DNA of 21,238 bases, taken from the NCBI GenBank assembly GCA_964475955.1, contig CAYYZY010000137.1, positions 1-21,238 on the forward strand, given 5' to 3'. The translations under genes were made by a program, and so were the position numbers. The notes beneath the pieces were generated by a model. It was given only the letters and a program-made list of their open reading frames with translations. It was not told the origin of the DNA and did no database searches. The stretch is from DATKZH01 sp964475955 (lineage in GTDB: Bacteria; Planctomycetota; Planctomycetia; Pirellulales; Thermoguttaceae). How positions within the stretch are numbered: position 1 is the stretch's first letter; each line of letters begins with the position of its first letter. Below, piece by piece: positions 14,734 to 21,197 of the stretch.

Positions 14734-15513
14734 CTATTCCATGTCGACCGTCTTGACCCAGATCAGACCGCCCAGCTCGACGTCGACCGGGTCGCCCTCC
14801 GGGTTTTCCATCTTCTCGTCGCCGTCGACCAGCGCGGCGAAGCCCCACCAGCCGGCCTTGGGCATGGTGTAGCTGAACACACCCTGCGAATCGGCCTTGA
14901 TCACCTGCGTGATGAAGGCGTCGTTGGGCGGCTTCACGCGGCCGGCCTCGTTGCGATACTCCACCTCGACCTCGGCGAACGGCACCGGGCGCCCGTCGCG
15001 CCGCACGATCCCGCGGAACGTGTTGCCGGTCCACAGGCCGTAGGGCCGTACCAGCGGCTCGATCTCCACCGGGAAGCCGACCATCGTGTCCCAGCCGGTC
15101 TCCCTGCCCAGGAAGTCGACCACCACCTTCGTGTAGTGAACGATCATCTTCCGCTCGGCCGGCTCCCAGTAGGGCGCCGGTTCGAGGAAGAACACGTGGT
15201 CGCCGGGCCGGACGAGCCGGGCCGTGGCCGTGTAGGCCGTGCGGCCGTCGACCTGCGTCGCCTCCAGCGTGTTGAGCAGGTCGTAACGCTTCCCATCGGC
15301 GATCATGCCGAACCGGCGGGGAGGGGCCATTTCCATCGCCGGGCCGCCTTCCATCGGGTGCGTGAAGACGATCTCCAGGTCGACCGTGCGCCCCTGGCCG
15401 GCCGAGACCACGTCGGCCGACGGGACGAGCACCTGGAAGTGGGCCTCGGCCACGGCCGAACCTCCCAATGCCAGGAGGAGCGCGAGCAATCCGGCGTGCC
15501 AGGCCCTCGGCAT
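14734..15513 (-). CDS. nikK: NikK: periplasmic DUF4198-type component of the nickel ECF transporter
   Basis: This protein of 259 residues starts at ATG 15513 after GCGGAGAAG. A signal peptide ends AVAEA-H. The mature part resembles DUF4198 proteins: HFQVLVPSADVV near the start, THPMEGGPAMEMAPP, then LVRPGDHVFFLEPAPYWEP. The C-terminal part contains DGRPVPFAEVEVEY and ADSQGVFSYTMPKAGWWGF. Such proteins sit with NikL and NikM in nickel transport operons and are thought to help deliver or present the metal outside the membrane. It is the first gene of the operon and has a promoter with a candidate NikR box directly upstream. The mature N-terminus would be His. Confidence 0.85.
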   Translation of the reverse strand: MPRAWHAGLLALLLALGGSAVAEAHFQVLVPSADVVSAGQGRTVDLEIVFTHPMEGGPAMEMAPPRRFGMIADGKRYDLLNTLEATQVDGRTAYTATARLVRPGDHVFFLEPAPYWEPAERKMIVHYTKVVVDFLGRETGWDTMVGFPVEIEPLVRPYGLWTGNTFRGIVRRDGRPVPFAEVEVEYRNEAGRVKPPNDAFITQVIKADSQGVFSYTMPKAGWWGFAALVDGDEKMENPEGDPVDVELGGLIWVKTVDME

Positions 15514-15537
15514 GGGCGTCTTCTCCGCTGGGTGGGC

Positions 15538-15564
15538 GTAATACGAACATCGTCATTGTATTAC
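15538..15564 (-). promoter_or_regulatory. Candidate NikR operator upstream of nikK
   Basis: GTAATAC (15538-15544) and GTATTAC (15558-15564) are perfect inverted half-sites separated by 13 bp. They lie 24 bp before the nikK start and overlap the -10 box of its promoter. The spacing and the G-T-x-x-x-A-C form resemble the 7-13/14-7 sites I recall for Geobacter NikR rather than the Escherichia coli 6-16-6 site. Nickel-loaded NikR bound here would block transcription. Confidence 0.75.
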
Positions 15565-15583
15565 GACACGCGGCAGATGTCGA
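15555..15583 (-). promoter_or_regulatory. Sigma70-like promoter of nikKMLQO
   Basis: Read on the minus strand, TCGACA (15578-15583) and TACAAT (15555-15560) are separated by exactly 17 bp. Each matches the consensus at five of six positions. The predicted transcript start falls inside the candidate NikR operator, about 35 nt before the nikK ATG. Confidence 0.7.
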
Positions 15584-15648
15584 CCGGGTGGCGGCAGTGG
15601 TAGCGTCCTCGGCGTGGTGCGCGTGAGGTGGCGCTGTGGTGGCGTAAG

Positions 15649-15664
15649 CCCCCTCGGCAGGGGG
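15649..15664. other. Small GC-rich hairpin between nikK promoter and toxin promoter
   Basis: CCCCCT-CGGC-AGGGGG forms a six-pair stem with a four-base loop. It lies between the two divergent promoters, and on the plus strand a moderately T-rich stretch follows. It may insulate the two transcription units or mark the edge of the inserted toxin-antitoxin block. Confidence 0.35.
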
Positions 15665-15703
15665 ACACATTGAATTCTTCTTCAAAAAGGAACCGTTGGC
15701 GGC

Positions 15704-15732
15704 TTGCCGACGATTCTGCTATGGAATATACT
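15704..15732 (+). promoter_or_regulatory. Promoter of the HigBA-like module
   Basis: TTGCCG (15704-15709) and TATACT (15727-15732) are 17 bp apart and match sigma70 consensus at four and five positions. The predicted start lies about 45 nt before the ATG at 15785. A second pair, TTTACA (15754-15759) with TATAAT (15776-15781), spacer 16, matches even better but would start transcription at or just past that ATG. Confidence 0.5.
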
Positions 15733-15784
15733 TGCCGTGGCGACGGATGCCCATTTACAGAATATTCCCGGACGGTATAATTCC

Positions 15785-16171
15785 ATGTGGGAAGTGCAGC
15801 CGGATGACGATTATCTGAAGAGAGTCCGGAAGTGGCCCAAGAAGTATCAACGAGAACTTGTTGCGGTTCTCAACAACCTCGACACGTTCTTGGGCGCATT
15901 GAATCAGGGGGCGAAGCCGGATCAAGCCAGGTTCGGGTTCCTTCATGCCGAGCCCCGTGGTGTTCTCGCGATAGACCAAAAAGGAGGTGGCTCATCGCTA
16001 AAACAGACTCGGCTCTACATATATCCCGACACACGGACCCAGCTCGTCCACCTGATCACGCTTGGCGACAAGGACTCGCAGAAACGTGACGTCGCGTACG
16101 CCTCGGAGTTCGTCGACCAACTGACCCAGGGGGAGGAGAACAGCGGTGGCCAGCAAGAAGAAATACACTAA
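15785..16171 (+). CDS. RelE/HigB-type (Gp49-like) toxin
   Basis: This protein of about 128 residues carries a family signature near its C-terminus, LVHLITLGDKDSQKRDV (88-103), typical of phage Gp49/HigB-like RelE-superfamily toxins. It also has YLKRVRKWPKKYQRELVAVL near the start and RLYIYPDTRTQL in the middle. Such toxins cut mRNA at the ribosome. I take the ATG at 15785 (MWEVQPDDDY) as the start, where the domain begins; an in-frame TTG at 15704 is part of a promoter -35 box. The 3' end overlaps the antitoxin gene by 26 bp, so the two are coupled, toxin first, as in higBA. The DNA here is clearly more A/T-rich than the flanking nickel genes, which fits insertion. Confidence 0.8.
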   Translation: MWEVQPDDDYLKRVRKWPKKYQRELVAVLNNLDTFLGALNQGAKPDQARFGFLHAEPRGVLAIDQKGGGSSLKQTRLYIYPDTRTQLVHLITLGDKDSQKRDVAYASEFVDQLTQGEENSGGQQEEIH

Positions 16172-16745
16172 CGTTGCCGAGCTTGTGCGCGATACCGTGC
16201 CCGACGAGGAATTCCACGCAGCCTTTGAGGAACACGTCGCGCAACGGAAGCTCATCAAACGACTGGTCGCGCTGCGCGCTGCGCGAGGGATGTCACAGTC
16301 AGACGTTGCCGCGAAGATGGCTTGCAGTCAAAGCCGAGTCTCGAAGCTTGAGAACGCAACCGACGAGGAGATGCGTTTGGGCGATTTGCGTGCGTACGCC
16401 AAGGCGGTAGGCTGCGATCTCGTGGCATGCCCCATTCCACACGACATGAAGCCGGTGGACACGGTGAAGTATCATACCGTCACCATCAAGAAGCACACGG
16501 ACGATTTGGCGGAGTTGGCGAAGGCGGACGAATCCATCGCCGAAGGAGTTGCCGGTTTCTTTTTTGAGCTCTTCGCCAACTTCATTTGGATGCTGGGCGA
16601 TTCGGCCAAGCGTCTTCCGTTGCGCTCAGACGGTACGCCGCGCTTTCGCGTGAAGGCGAAACTCGAAGTTGATGACGACGAAAAGCCCCCGGCCCTACCG
16701 TGCTGCGATTATGGGGATTCAGCTTTCACGAAAGCCGCTCGCTAA
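16146..16745 (+). CDS. XRE-type HTH antitoxin with a long C-terminal extension
   Basis: This 199-residue protein starts with GTG at 16146, preceded by GGGAGGAGAA inside the toxin gene. An XRE helix-turn-helix covers about residues 36-90: LIKRLVALRAARGMSQSDVA, then CSQSRVSKLENATDEEMRL and AYAKAVGCDL. It is the expected antitoxin and autorepressor of the upstream toxin. HigA-type antitoxins are usually near 100 residues; this one has about 105 further residues, including EGVAGFFFELFANFIWML, a possible amphipathic or hydrophobic helix, and an acidic VDDDEK segment. The extension is not recognised. The gene converges on nikR, 98 bp away. Confidence 0.82.
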   Translation: MASKKKYTNVAELVRDTVPDEEFHAAFEEHVAQRKLIKRLVALRAARGMSQSDVAAKMACSQSRVSKLENATDEEMRLGDLRAYAKAVGCDLVACPIPHDMKPVDTVKYHTVTIKKHTDDLAELAKADESIAEGVAGFFFELFANFIWMLGDSAKRLPLRSDGTPRFRVKAKLEVDDDEKPPALPCCDYGDSAFTKAAR

Positions 16746-16843
16746 TCACGGAGCGCAGCCCGCGTCTTGGCGGCGCATCATGCCTATGAGCTGACGAAGG
16801 GAGCCATCGCCGACGGAAGACTGCCGCCCTCTCCCGCGCCCCC

Positions 16844-17254
16844 TCACCCCTCCGCGCTGGCCGTGACCAGCTCGCCTTTGAAGATGCCCTTCATGCCCCG
16901 AAGCTGCGAGGCGAACTTCTGCAACCGGCCGGCCGGGCCGCGGAGCACGATCACCTCGAGGCAGACGTCGTGGTTCAGGTGCGCGTGGATCGTGGAGACG
17001 ACCAGGTCGTTGTGGTCGTGCTGGAGGTCCATCAGCCGGTCGCGGAGCTGCGCGCGGTGGTGGTCGTAGACCAGCGTGAGCGTGCCCACCACCTCGTGCG
17101 TTCCGGTCGCCCAGGCACGATCGGTGAGCTTCTCGCGGATCAACTGCCGGACGGCCTCGCTTCGCGTGGCCAACTGCTCTTCGGCGCAGTAGGCGTCGAA
17201 CTTCTCCAGCAGGTCGTCTTCCACGGAAACGGAAAAGCGAACAATCTCAGACAC
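16844..17254 (-). CDS. nikR: NikR: nickel-responsive transcriptional regulator
   Basis: This 136-residue protein has an N-terminal ribbon-helix-helix (VRFSVSVEDDLLEKFD, then TRSEAVRQLIREKL) and a C-terminal ACT-like metal domain. All four high-affinity nickel ligands align with the E. coli protein: His79 in LQHDHNDL, His90 and His92 in STIHAH, and Cys98 in HDVCLEV. With nickel bound it should repress uptake genes; its likely target is the inverted repeat in front of nikK. The GTG start at 17254 is preceded by GGTGAGGGGG, which is supplied by a minisatellite. It is on the same strand as nikKMLQO but separated from it by the toxin-antitoxin pair. Confidence 0.93.
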   Translation of the reverse strand: MSEIVRFSVSVEDDLLEKFDAYCAEEQLATRSEAVRQLIREKLTDRAWATGTHEVVGTLTLVYDHHRAQLRDRLMDLQHDHNDLVVSTIHAHLNHDVCLEVIVLRGPAGRLQKFASQLRGMKGIFKGELVTASAEG

Positions 17255-17260
17255 GACGGC

Positions 17261-17459
17261 ACCCCCTCACCTTGTCACCCCCTCACCTTGTCACCCCCTC
17301 ACCTTGTCACCCCCTCACCTTGTCACCCCCNNNNNNNNNNNNNNNNNNNNNNNNNNNNNNNNNNNNNNNNNNNNNNNNNNNNNNNNNNNNNNNNNNNNNN
17401 NNNNNNNNNNNNNNNNNNNNNNNNNNNNNNTCTCCCTGTCACCCCCTCACCCGGTCATT
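17261..17459. repeat. 16-bp minisatellite with an assembly gap
   Basis: Four perfect copies of ACCCCCTCACCTTGTC (17261-17324) and the start of a fifth run into 100 N (17331-17430). On the far side, 17431-17456 holds diverged copies (ACCCCCTCACCCGGTC). The array fills the whole space between the nikR start and the glycosidase stop. On the nikR strand each unit reads GACAAGGTGAGGGGGT and so offers a Shine-Dalgarno-like AAGGTGA. The N length is a placeholder, so the copy number is unknown. Unlike gap 1, the flanks are not identical. Confidence 0.85.
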
Positions 17460-19004
17460 CTATGCTTTCTCCACGTCCAGCTCGACCGCTGACACGCTCG
17501 CGGCGGGGAACGTCCACGTCGCGCCGGCCGGAAGCGGCTTCTCCACGGTGGCGATCCCGTGCGGTTCGGCCCGGATCACCTCGTACTCGGGGTCGCCGGT
17601 CATCTCGAACACCCGCCCTGAAGCGATCTTCATCCCGTCGACGGCCAGCCGGGCCTCGGCCGAGCGGTCGCGGCGGGTGTTGACCACGTGCAGGTAGAGG
17701 CGGTCGCTCGTGCGGCTGGCCGTCACGTCGAGTCCGTCCGGCGCCTGCGGAACGCCTACGGACTGCTCGCCCGAATGGTGCCGGTAGAGCCGCATCACCA
17801 GCGCCACGGGCATGAGGAACGCCTTGCCGCGCGGGACGGGGATCATCACGGCGTTGACCTGCCACCGGGTGCCGCAGAAGTCGGCCAGCGTGGCGATCTT
17901 CAGTCGCTCGCCGTGGCGCTCGTGCACGTTCAGCAGGCGCGCGTTGGCCACGCCGGCCGCCCAGGTCGAAAGGACCTCGCAGCGGTTGCGCCCGGGCAGG
18001 GCGAAGTGGCATTCGGTCATCGCCAAGGGGTGCGGGTAGTCGGCCGTCTGCTCTTCGATCTCCCGGATCTTCGCCTCGTGCACGTCGGCCGCGAGGATGA
18101 GGTGTTCCCACGTGCGGGCCGGGTCGTTGCGATATTCGATTCCGCGGAGCGGCGAGTCGCGCCGGCCGCGGTCGGGGTTGAACATGTGGTGGAAGGCGAG
18201 GTATTGGAGGTGGTCGCCGGCCACGTCGAGCATGCGCGGTCCCCAGCCGCTGTCGCCCCAGCCGATGAGTTCGATCGAGGGGTCTTCGCGGCGCATGGCC
18301 CGGGCGAAGTCGACCGTCTTCCTGGCGGCCGTTTCGCAGTCGAAGCCCTTGCGATCGTAGGAGGTTTCGTTGCCGATCTGCCAGAAGCGCACCCCGTAGG
18401 GCTTGTCGACGCCGTGCTCGCGGCGCAGCGCGTCGTCGGCCCGGTTGCAGTAGGCGACCCACCCGGCGGCCTCTTCCGAGCCGGCGGAGCGGATGCTTCC
18501 CTTGGGATCGACCTGCCAGCGGGTGCGCCCGTCCGACTCGAAGTTGACGCAGATGAGCGGATCGGCGTCGACCTTTTGGCAGAAATCGACGAATTCATGC
18601 GTGCCGACCTGGTTCGGCTCGATGCCGCCCCAGAGCAGGTTGAGGCTGGGCCGGCGCCGATCGCGCGGCCCCACGCCCTCCTTCCAGCGGTAGTAGGAGG
18701 CAAAGCACCCGCCCCAGCGGACCATGGTGGGCCCGAGCTCGCGGGTGGCGTCGACCACGTCTTCGCGCCAGCGGTCGTAGGCGAAGTCCCAGGCGGCGGC
18801 CACCGAGCCGTCGGTCGTACCCAACGGCTCCATGAACTGCATGTAGAGGTACTGCGACAGCTCGAACCGCGGCTCGGGGTCGACCACCAGCGACGGCCCC
18901 GGCTCGGCGGCGCGTGTGGAAGCGACCGTCGACACGCTCATCGCCGCCGCGGCGAGGCCGGTTGTCTTGAAGAAGTGGCGTCGGCTGTTGCGGGGGGTGC
19001 TCAC
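17460..19004 (-). CDS. Tat-exported GH51-like alpha-L-arabinofuranosidase-type glycosidase
   Basis: This 514-residue protein starts with GTG at 19004, 8 nt after AGAAGGAGA; longer in-frame extensions have no such site. A twin-arginine signal is present (NSRRHFFKTTG, residues 6-16) with an Ala-rich core. The enzyme part looks like a clan GH-A barrel of the GH51 type: VRWGGCFASYYRWKEGVGPR (95-114), then the acid/base Glu213 in FWQIGNE, and a candidate nucleophile Glu331 in AMTECHF. A beta-rich C-terminal domain follows (YLHVVNTRRD and later). GH51 enzymes mainly release alpha-L-arabinofuranose from arabinan or arabinoxylan. The exported location and the nearby oxidoreductase suggest breakdown of plant or algal polysaccharide, but the substrate is inferred from family only. 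Confidence 0.8.
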   Translation of the reverse strand: MSTPRNSRRHFFKTTGLAAAAMSVSTVASTRAAEPGPSLVVDPEPRFELSQYLYMQFMEPLGTTDGSVAAAWDFAYDRWREDVVDATRELGPTMVRWGGCFASYYRWKEGVGPRDRRRPSLNLLWGGIEPNQVGTHEFVDFCQKVDADPLICVNFESDGRTRWQVDPKGSIRSAGSEEAAGWVAYCNRADDALRREHGVDKPYGVRFWQIGNETSYDRKGFDCETAARKTVDFARAMRREDPSIELIGWGDSGWGPRMLDVAGDHLQYLAFHHMFNPDRGRRDSPLRGIEYRNDPARTWEHLILAADVHEAKIREIEEQTADYPHPLAMTECHFALPGRNRCEVLSTWAAGVANARLLNVHERHGERLKIATLADFCGTRWQVNAVMIPVPRGKAFLMPVALVMRLYRHHSGEQSVGVPQAPDGLDVTASRTSDRLYLHVVNTRRDRSAEARLAVDGMKIASGRVFEMTGDPEYEVIRAEPHGIATVEKPLPAGATWTFPAASVSAVELDVEKA

Positions 19005-19063
19005 GGGGTGGTCTCCTTCTCGCGTTGTGGCTAGTCCAATGCGCGGCCAGCGTGCTACCCGAA

Positions 19064-19079
19064 GGCCCGTAAACGGGCC
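19064..19079. terminator. GC-rich perfect hairpin between DUF5615 and glycosidase genes
   Basis: GGCCCGT-AA-ACGGGCC is a seven-pair perfect inverted repeat in the 94-bp spacer. No T-run follows on the minus strand, so termination would be partial at best. It may end or stabilise the toxin-antitoxin transcript. Confidence 0.4.
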
Positions 19080-19098
19080 GAACGAGCGCACGGCCCGC

Positions 19099-19458
19099 TC
19101 AAGGCGGGTGCATGGGACGAAATCGTGTCTTCGAGCGATCCACGACCGTAAGGCAGCCAGCCAGACGATGTGGGTGTGTTTCGAGCACTTCGCGCAGCCG
19201 GAGCAGCTTCGCATCGCTATCGGCCGGCTCGATCCGCACCAGAACGATGCCGTGAGCCGGCAAGCCGAGCCGAATGACAAGATCCCCGAAGTCCTTGTCC
19301 TCGGTAATGAGAACGCGCTGTTCGGCCGCCGCGCGCTGGAGCAGGGACAAGTCGCCCATGCCGCGCGCCGACTCCATCACGTACCAAACGTCGTGCCCGT
19401 CCTCTCGCAGGCCGGCCACCAGGGCGGCGTCGCAGCATTCGTCGACAGCGAGTCTCAC
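19099..19458 (-). CDS. DUF5615 PIN-like putative toxin
   Basis: This 119-residue protein has PIN-like acidic residues: AVDE at the start (Asp6), Asp36 in GMGDLSLL, and the strong motif LITEDKDFGDL (50-60) typical of DUF5615. PIN-domain proteins are metal-dependent RNases, and DUF5615 is usually paired with DUF433, as here. The GTG start at 19458 overlaps the DUF433 stop by four bases (GTGA), so translation is coupled. It probably acts as the toxin of a VapBC-like pair. That is a family-based inference; activity is not shown. Confidence 0.85.
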   Translation of the reverse strand: MRLAVDECCDAALVAGLREDGHDVWYVMESARGMGDLSLLQRAAAEQRVLITEDKDFGDLVIRLGLPAHGIVLVRIEPADSDAKLLRLREVLETHPHRLAGCLTVVDRSKTRFRPMHPP

Positions 19459-19691
19459 GGGTTGGTTCCCGAGGCCGGTACGATCTTCTCACCGGCCAGG
19501 TGGTCCGCGGCGAAGGCGGCCGCCGCACGGATATCTTCCACGGTCAGATGCGGGTGATGCTCGAGGATCTCTCGATCAGTCATCCCTGCGGCGATCTTGC
19601 GCAGTATCAGTTCGACCGGAACGCGGGTTCCCTTGATGACCGGCTTACCGAACATGATCTTCGGATCGACGGTGACTCGGTCGTGAACCAT
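19455..19691 (-). CDS. DUF433 putative antitoxin
   Basis: This small protein of 78 residues carries the DUF433 signature PKIMFGKPVIKGTRVPVELI (10-29), followed by an HTH-like helical part (GMTDREILEHHPHLTVEDIR). It begins at ATG 19691 after GAGGTC; the in-frame TTG four codons upstream overlaps this site and is less likely. It is thought to neutralise the DUF5615 partner encoded immediately downstream. It lies only 39 bp after the oxidoreductase gene and so is probably on the same transcript. Confidence 0.87.
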   Translation of the reverse strand: MVHDRVTVDPKIMFGKPVIKGTRVPVELILRKIAAGMTDREILEHHPHLTVEDIRAAAAFAADHLAGEKIVPASGTNP

Positions 19692-19730
19692 AGCCGACCT
19701 CAAAACTGGGAGATTGTGTCTACGCCGATT

Positions 19731-21008
19731 CTACCCCAACTCCGGCAGTTCGTATCCCTTGCGCTTCGGGCGGTCGAGGTAGCAGTTGGCTTCCTCGTCG
19801 TCGATGAACTTCTCGCTCTCGGGGTCCCAGCGGAGCCGGCGGCGAAGCTCGCGGGCGATGTTGGCCAGGTGGCAGACGCTGATCGACCGGTGGCCGATCT
19901 CCACGTCGGCGTTGGGCTTCTCGCGCGTCTTGATGCAGTCGAGCCAGTTCTGGATGTGCGGCCGCGCGATCCAGCCCGGCCCCTCCCAGATCTCGGCGGT
20001 TGCCGGCTCGGGCGGGTTGGGGATGAGGTCGGGCGGGTTGGTGGTGAACTTGTTGCGGTTGATCTCGATTTTGCCTTCGTCGCCGACGAAGATCGCCCCG
20101 CCCATCGGCCCCTTTTCGCGATCCAGCCGCAAGACGACCCCGTTGGCGTAGCGCATGTGCACCTCGCCGCCGGCGCCCTCGGTGACGGGCCAGACCTCGA
20201 CCGGGCCGCTCTCGCTGGTGCCCAGGGCCCATTGCACCTGGTCGAGCCCGTGCGCCCCCCAGTTGGTCATCTGCCCGCCGGAGTAGGCGCGCCAGGCCAT
20301 CCAGCCGAACTGGAGTTGGGCGTTGTAGGGTCGCAGGGGCGTTTGGGCGCACCAGCGGTCCCAGTCGAGCCCTTCGGGGATGGGCTGCTCGTCGAGGCCC
20401 TGATAGACGCGCGGGCCCGAGTAATTGACGCCCAGGACCGTGTGCAGCTTGCCGAGGCCGCCGTTGCGCACGAACTCGCAGGCGAAACGGTTCATCTCCA
20501 TGGTCCGCTGCTGCGAGCCGACCTGGAAGACGCGCCGGTACTTGCGCGCCGCGCGGACGAGCACGCGTCCCTCGGCGATGGTCAGCGTGAGCGGTTTCTC
20601 GGCGTAGACGTCGAGCCCGGCCTGGCACGCGTGGATGCACGGGAGCACGCGGGCGTGGTCGGGCGTGGCGACGACGACGGCGTCGAGCCGCTCGGCGTCG
20701 AACATGTTGTGGTAGTCGGGGTAGGTTTTCCAGTCGGTGCCCTTCTGTTGGAGCGTCTCGGTCATGCGCCGGGGGAAGCAGTCGCTGATGGCGACGATCC
20801 GGCCGTCGGCCGGCACGTGGTCCATCAACTGCCTCGCCCGGCCGCCCGTGCCGATGAAGCCGATCACCACGCGGTCGTTCGCCCCGGGCCGATCGTCGGA
20901 AGCCAGCGCGGCTCGGGGGACGAACGAGGGGAGGGCGACCGCGCCGGCCGCTGCCCAGGCGCTGCGCTTGAGGAAACTGCGACGGGAGAGTCTCTGGGGG
21001 CGGGTCAT
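19731..21008 (-). CDS. Tat-exported Gfo/Idh/MocA family oxidoreductase
   Basis: This protein of 425 residues begins at ATG 21008, with CCGGAG 12-17 nt upstream; longer in-frame versions precede the Tat signal with unrelated sequence. The signal is LSRRSFLKRSA (8-18). The nucleotide-binding loop IGFIGTGGRAR (49-59) is intact, and AEKPLTL (136-142) carries the conserved Lys. GGQMTNWGAHGLDQVQWALG provides the later His. C-terminal HRSISVCHLANIARELRR followed by EKFIDDEEAN is typical of planctomycete exported members. It is a second, clearly different paralogue of the oxidoreductase at 10426. The substrate is probably a sugar or cyclitol, not identifiable from sequence. Confidence 0.9.
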   Translation of the reverse strand: MTRPQRLSRRSFLKRSAWAAAGAVALPSFVPRAALASDDRPGANDRVVIGFIGTGGRARQLMDHVPADGRIVAISDCFPRRMTETLQQKGTDWKTYPDYHNMFDAERLDAVVVATPDHARVLPCIHACQAGLDVYAEKPLTLTIAEGRVLVRAARKYRRVFQVGSQQRTMEMNRFACEFVRNGGLGKLHTVLGVNYSGPRVYQGLDEQPIPEGLDWDRWCAQTPLRPYNAQLQFGWMAWRAYSGGQMTNWGAHGLDQVQWALGTSESGPVEVWPVTEGAGGEVHMRYANGVVLRLDREKGPMGGAIFVGDEGKIEINRNKFTTNPPDLIPNPPEPATAEIWEGPGWIARPHIQNWLDCIKTREKPNADVEIGHRSISVCHLANIARELRRRLRWDPESEKFIDDEEANCYLDRPKRKGYELPELG

Positions 21009-21032
21009 GGTTGCGATTTCTCCGGTCCACGG

Positions 21033-21038
21033 ATCATA
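21033..21038 (-). promoter_or_regulatory. Possible -10 box of the minus-strand oxidoreductase
   Basis: TATGAT on the minus strand matches five of six -10 positions and would give a leader of roughly 20 nt containing GGAG. No good -35 box lies 17 bp upstream, so this is tentative. A TATACT at 21118-21123 is an alternative with an equally poor -35. Confidence 0.25.
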
Positions 21039-21160
21039 GCGTGGGTTGCTCGGGCTGCGGCACGAGGCGGCGCGCGCTGGCATCTCGGACGGAGAGCGGC
21101 GACGTCCGACGACCGCCAGTATAGGCCCCCGAGACGCGGCATTCCAGAGATCAGATTGCG

Positions 21161-21189
21161 TTGAGTCGAAGCGTAGGAACGGCTAGAAT
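21161..21189 (+). promoter_or_regulatory. Promoter for the gene at the right edge
   Basis: TTGAGT (21161-21166) and TAGAAT (21184-21189) are exactly 17 bp apart and match consensus at four and five positions. The predicted transcript start is about 21196, only a couple of bases before the ATG at 21198, which suggests a leaderless or nearly leaderless mRNA. Confidence 0.5.
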
Positions 21190-21197
21190 GAGAAAAT

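Noticed and set aside
17261..17459. CRISPR array
   Set aside because: Units are 16 bp, directly tandem and without spacers; it is a minisatellite.
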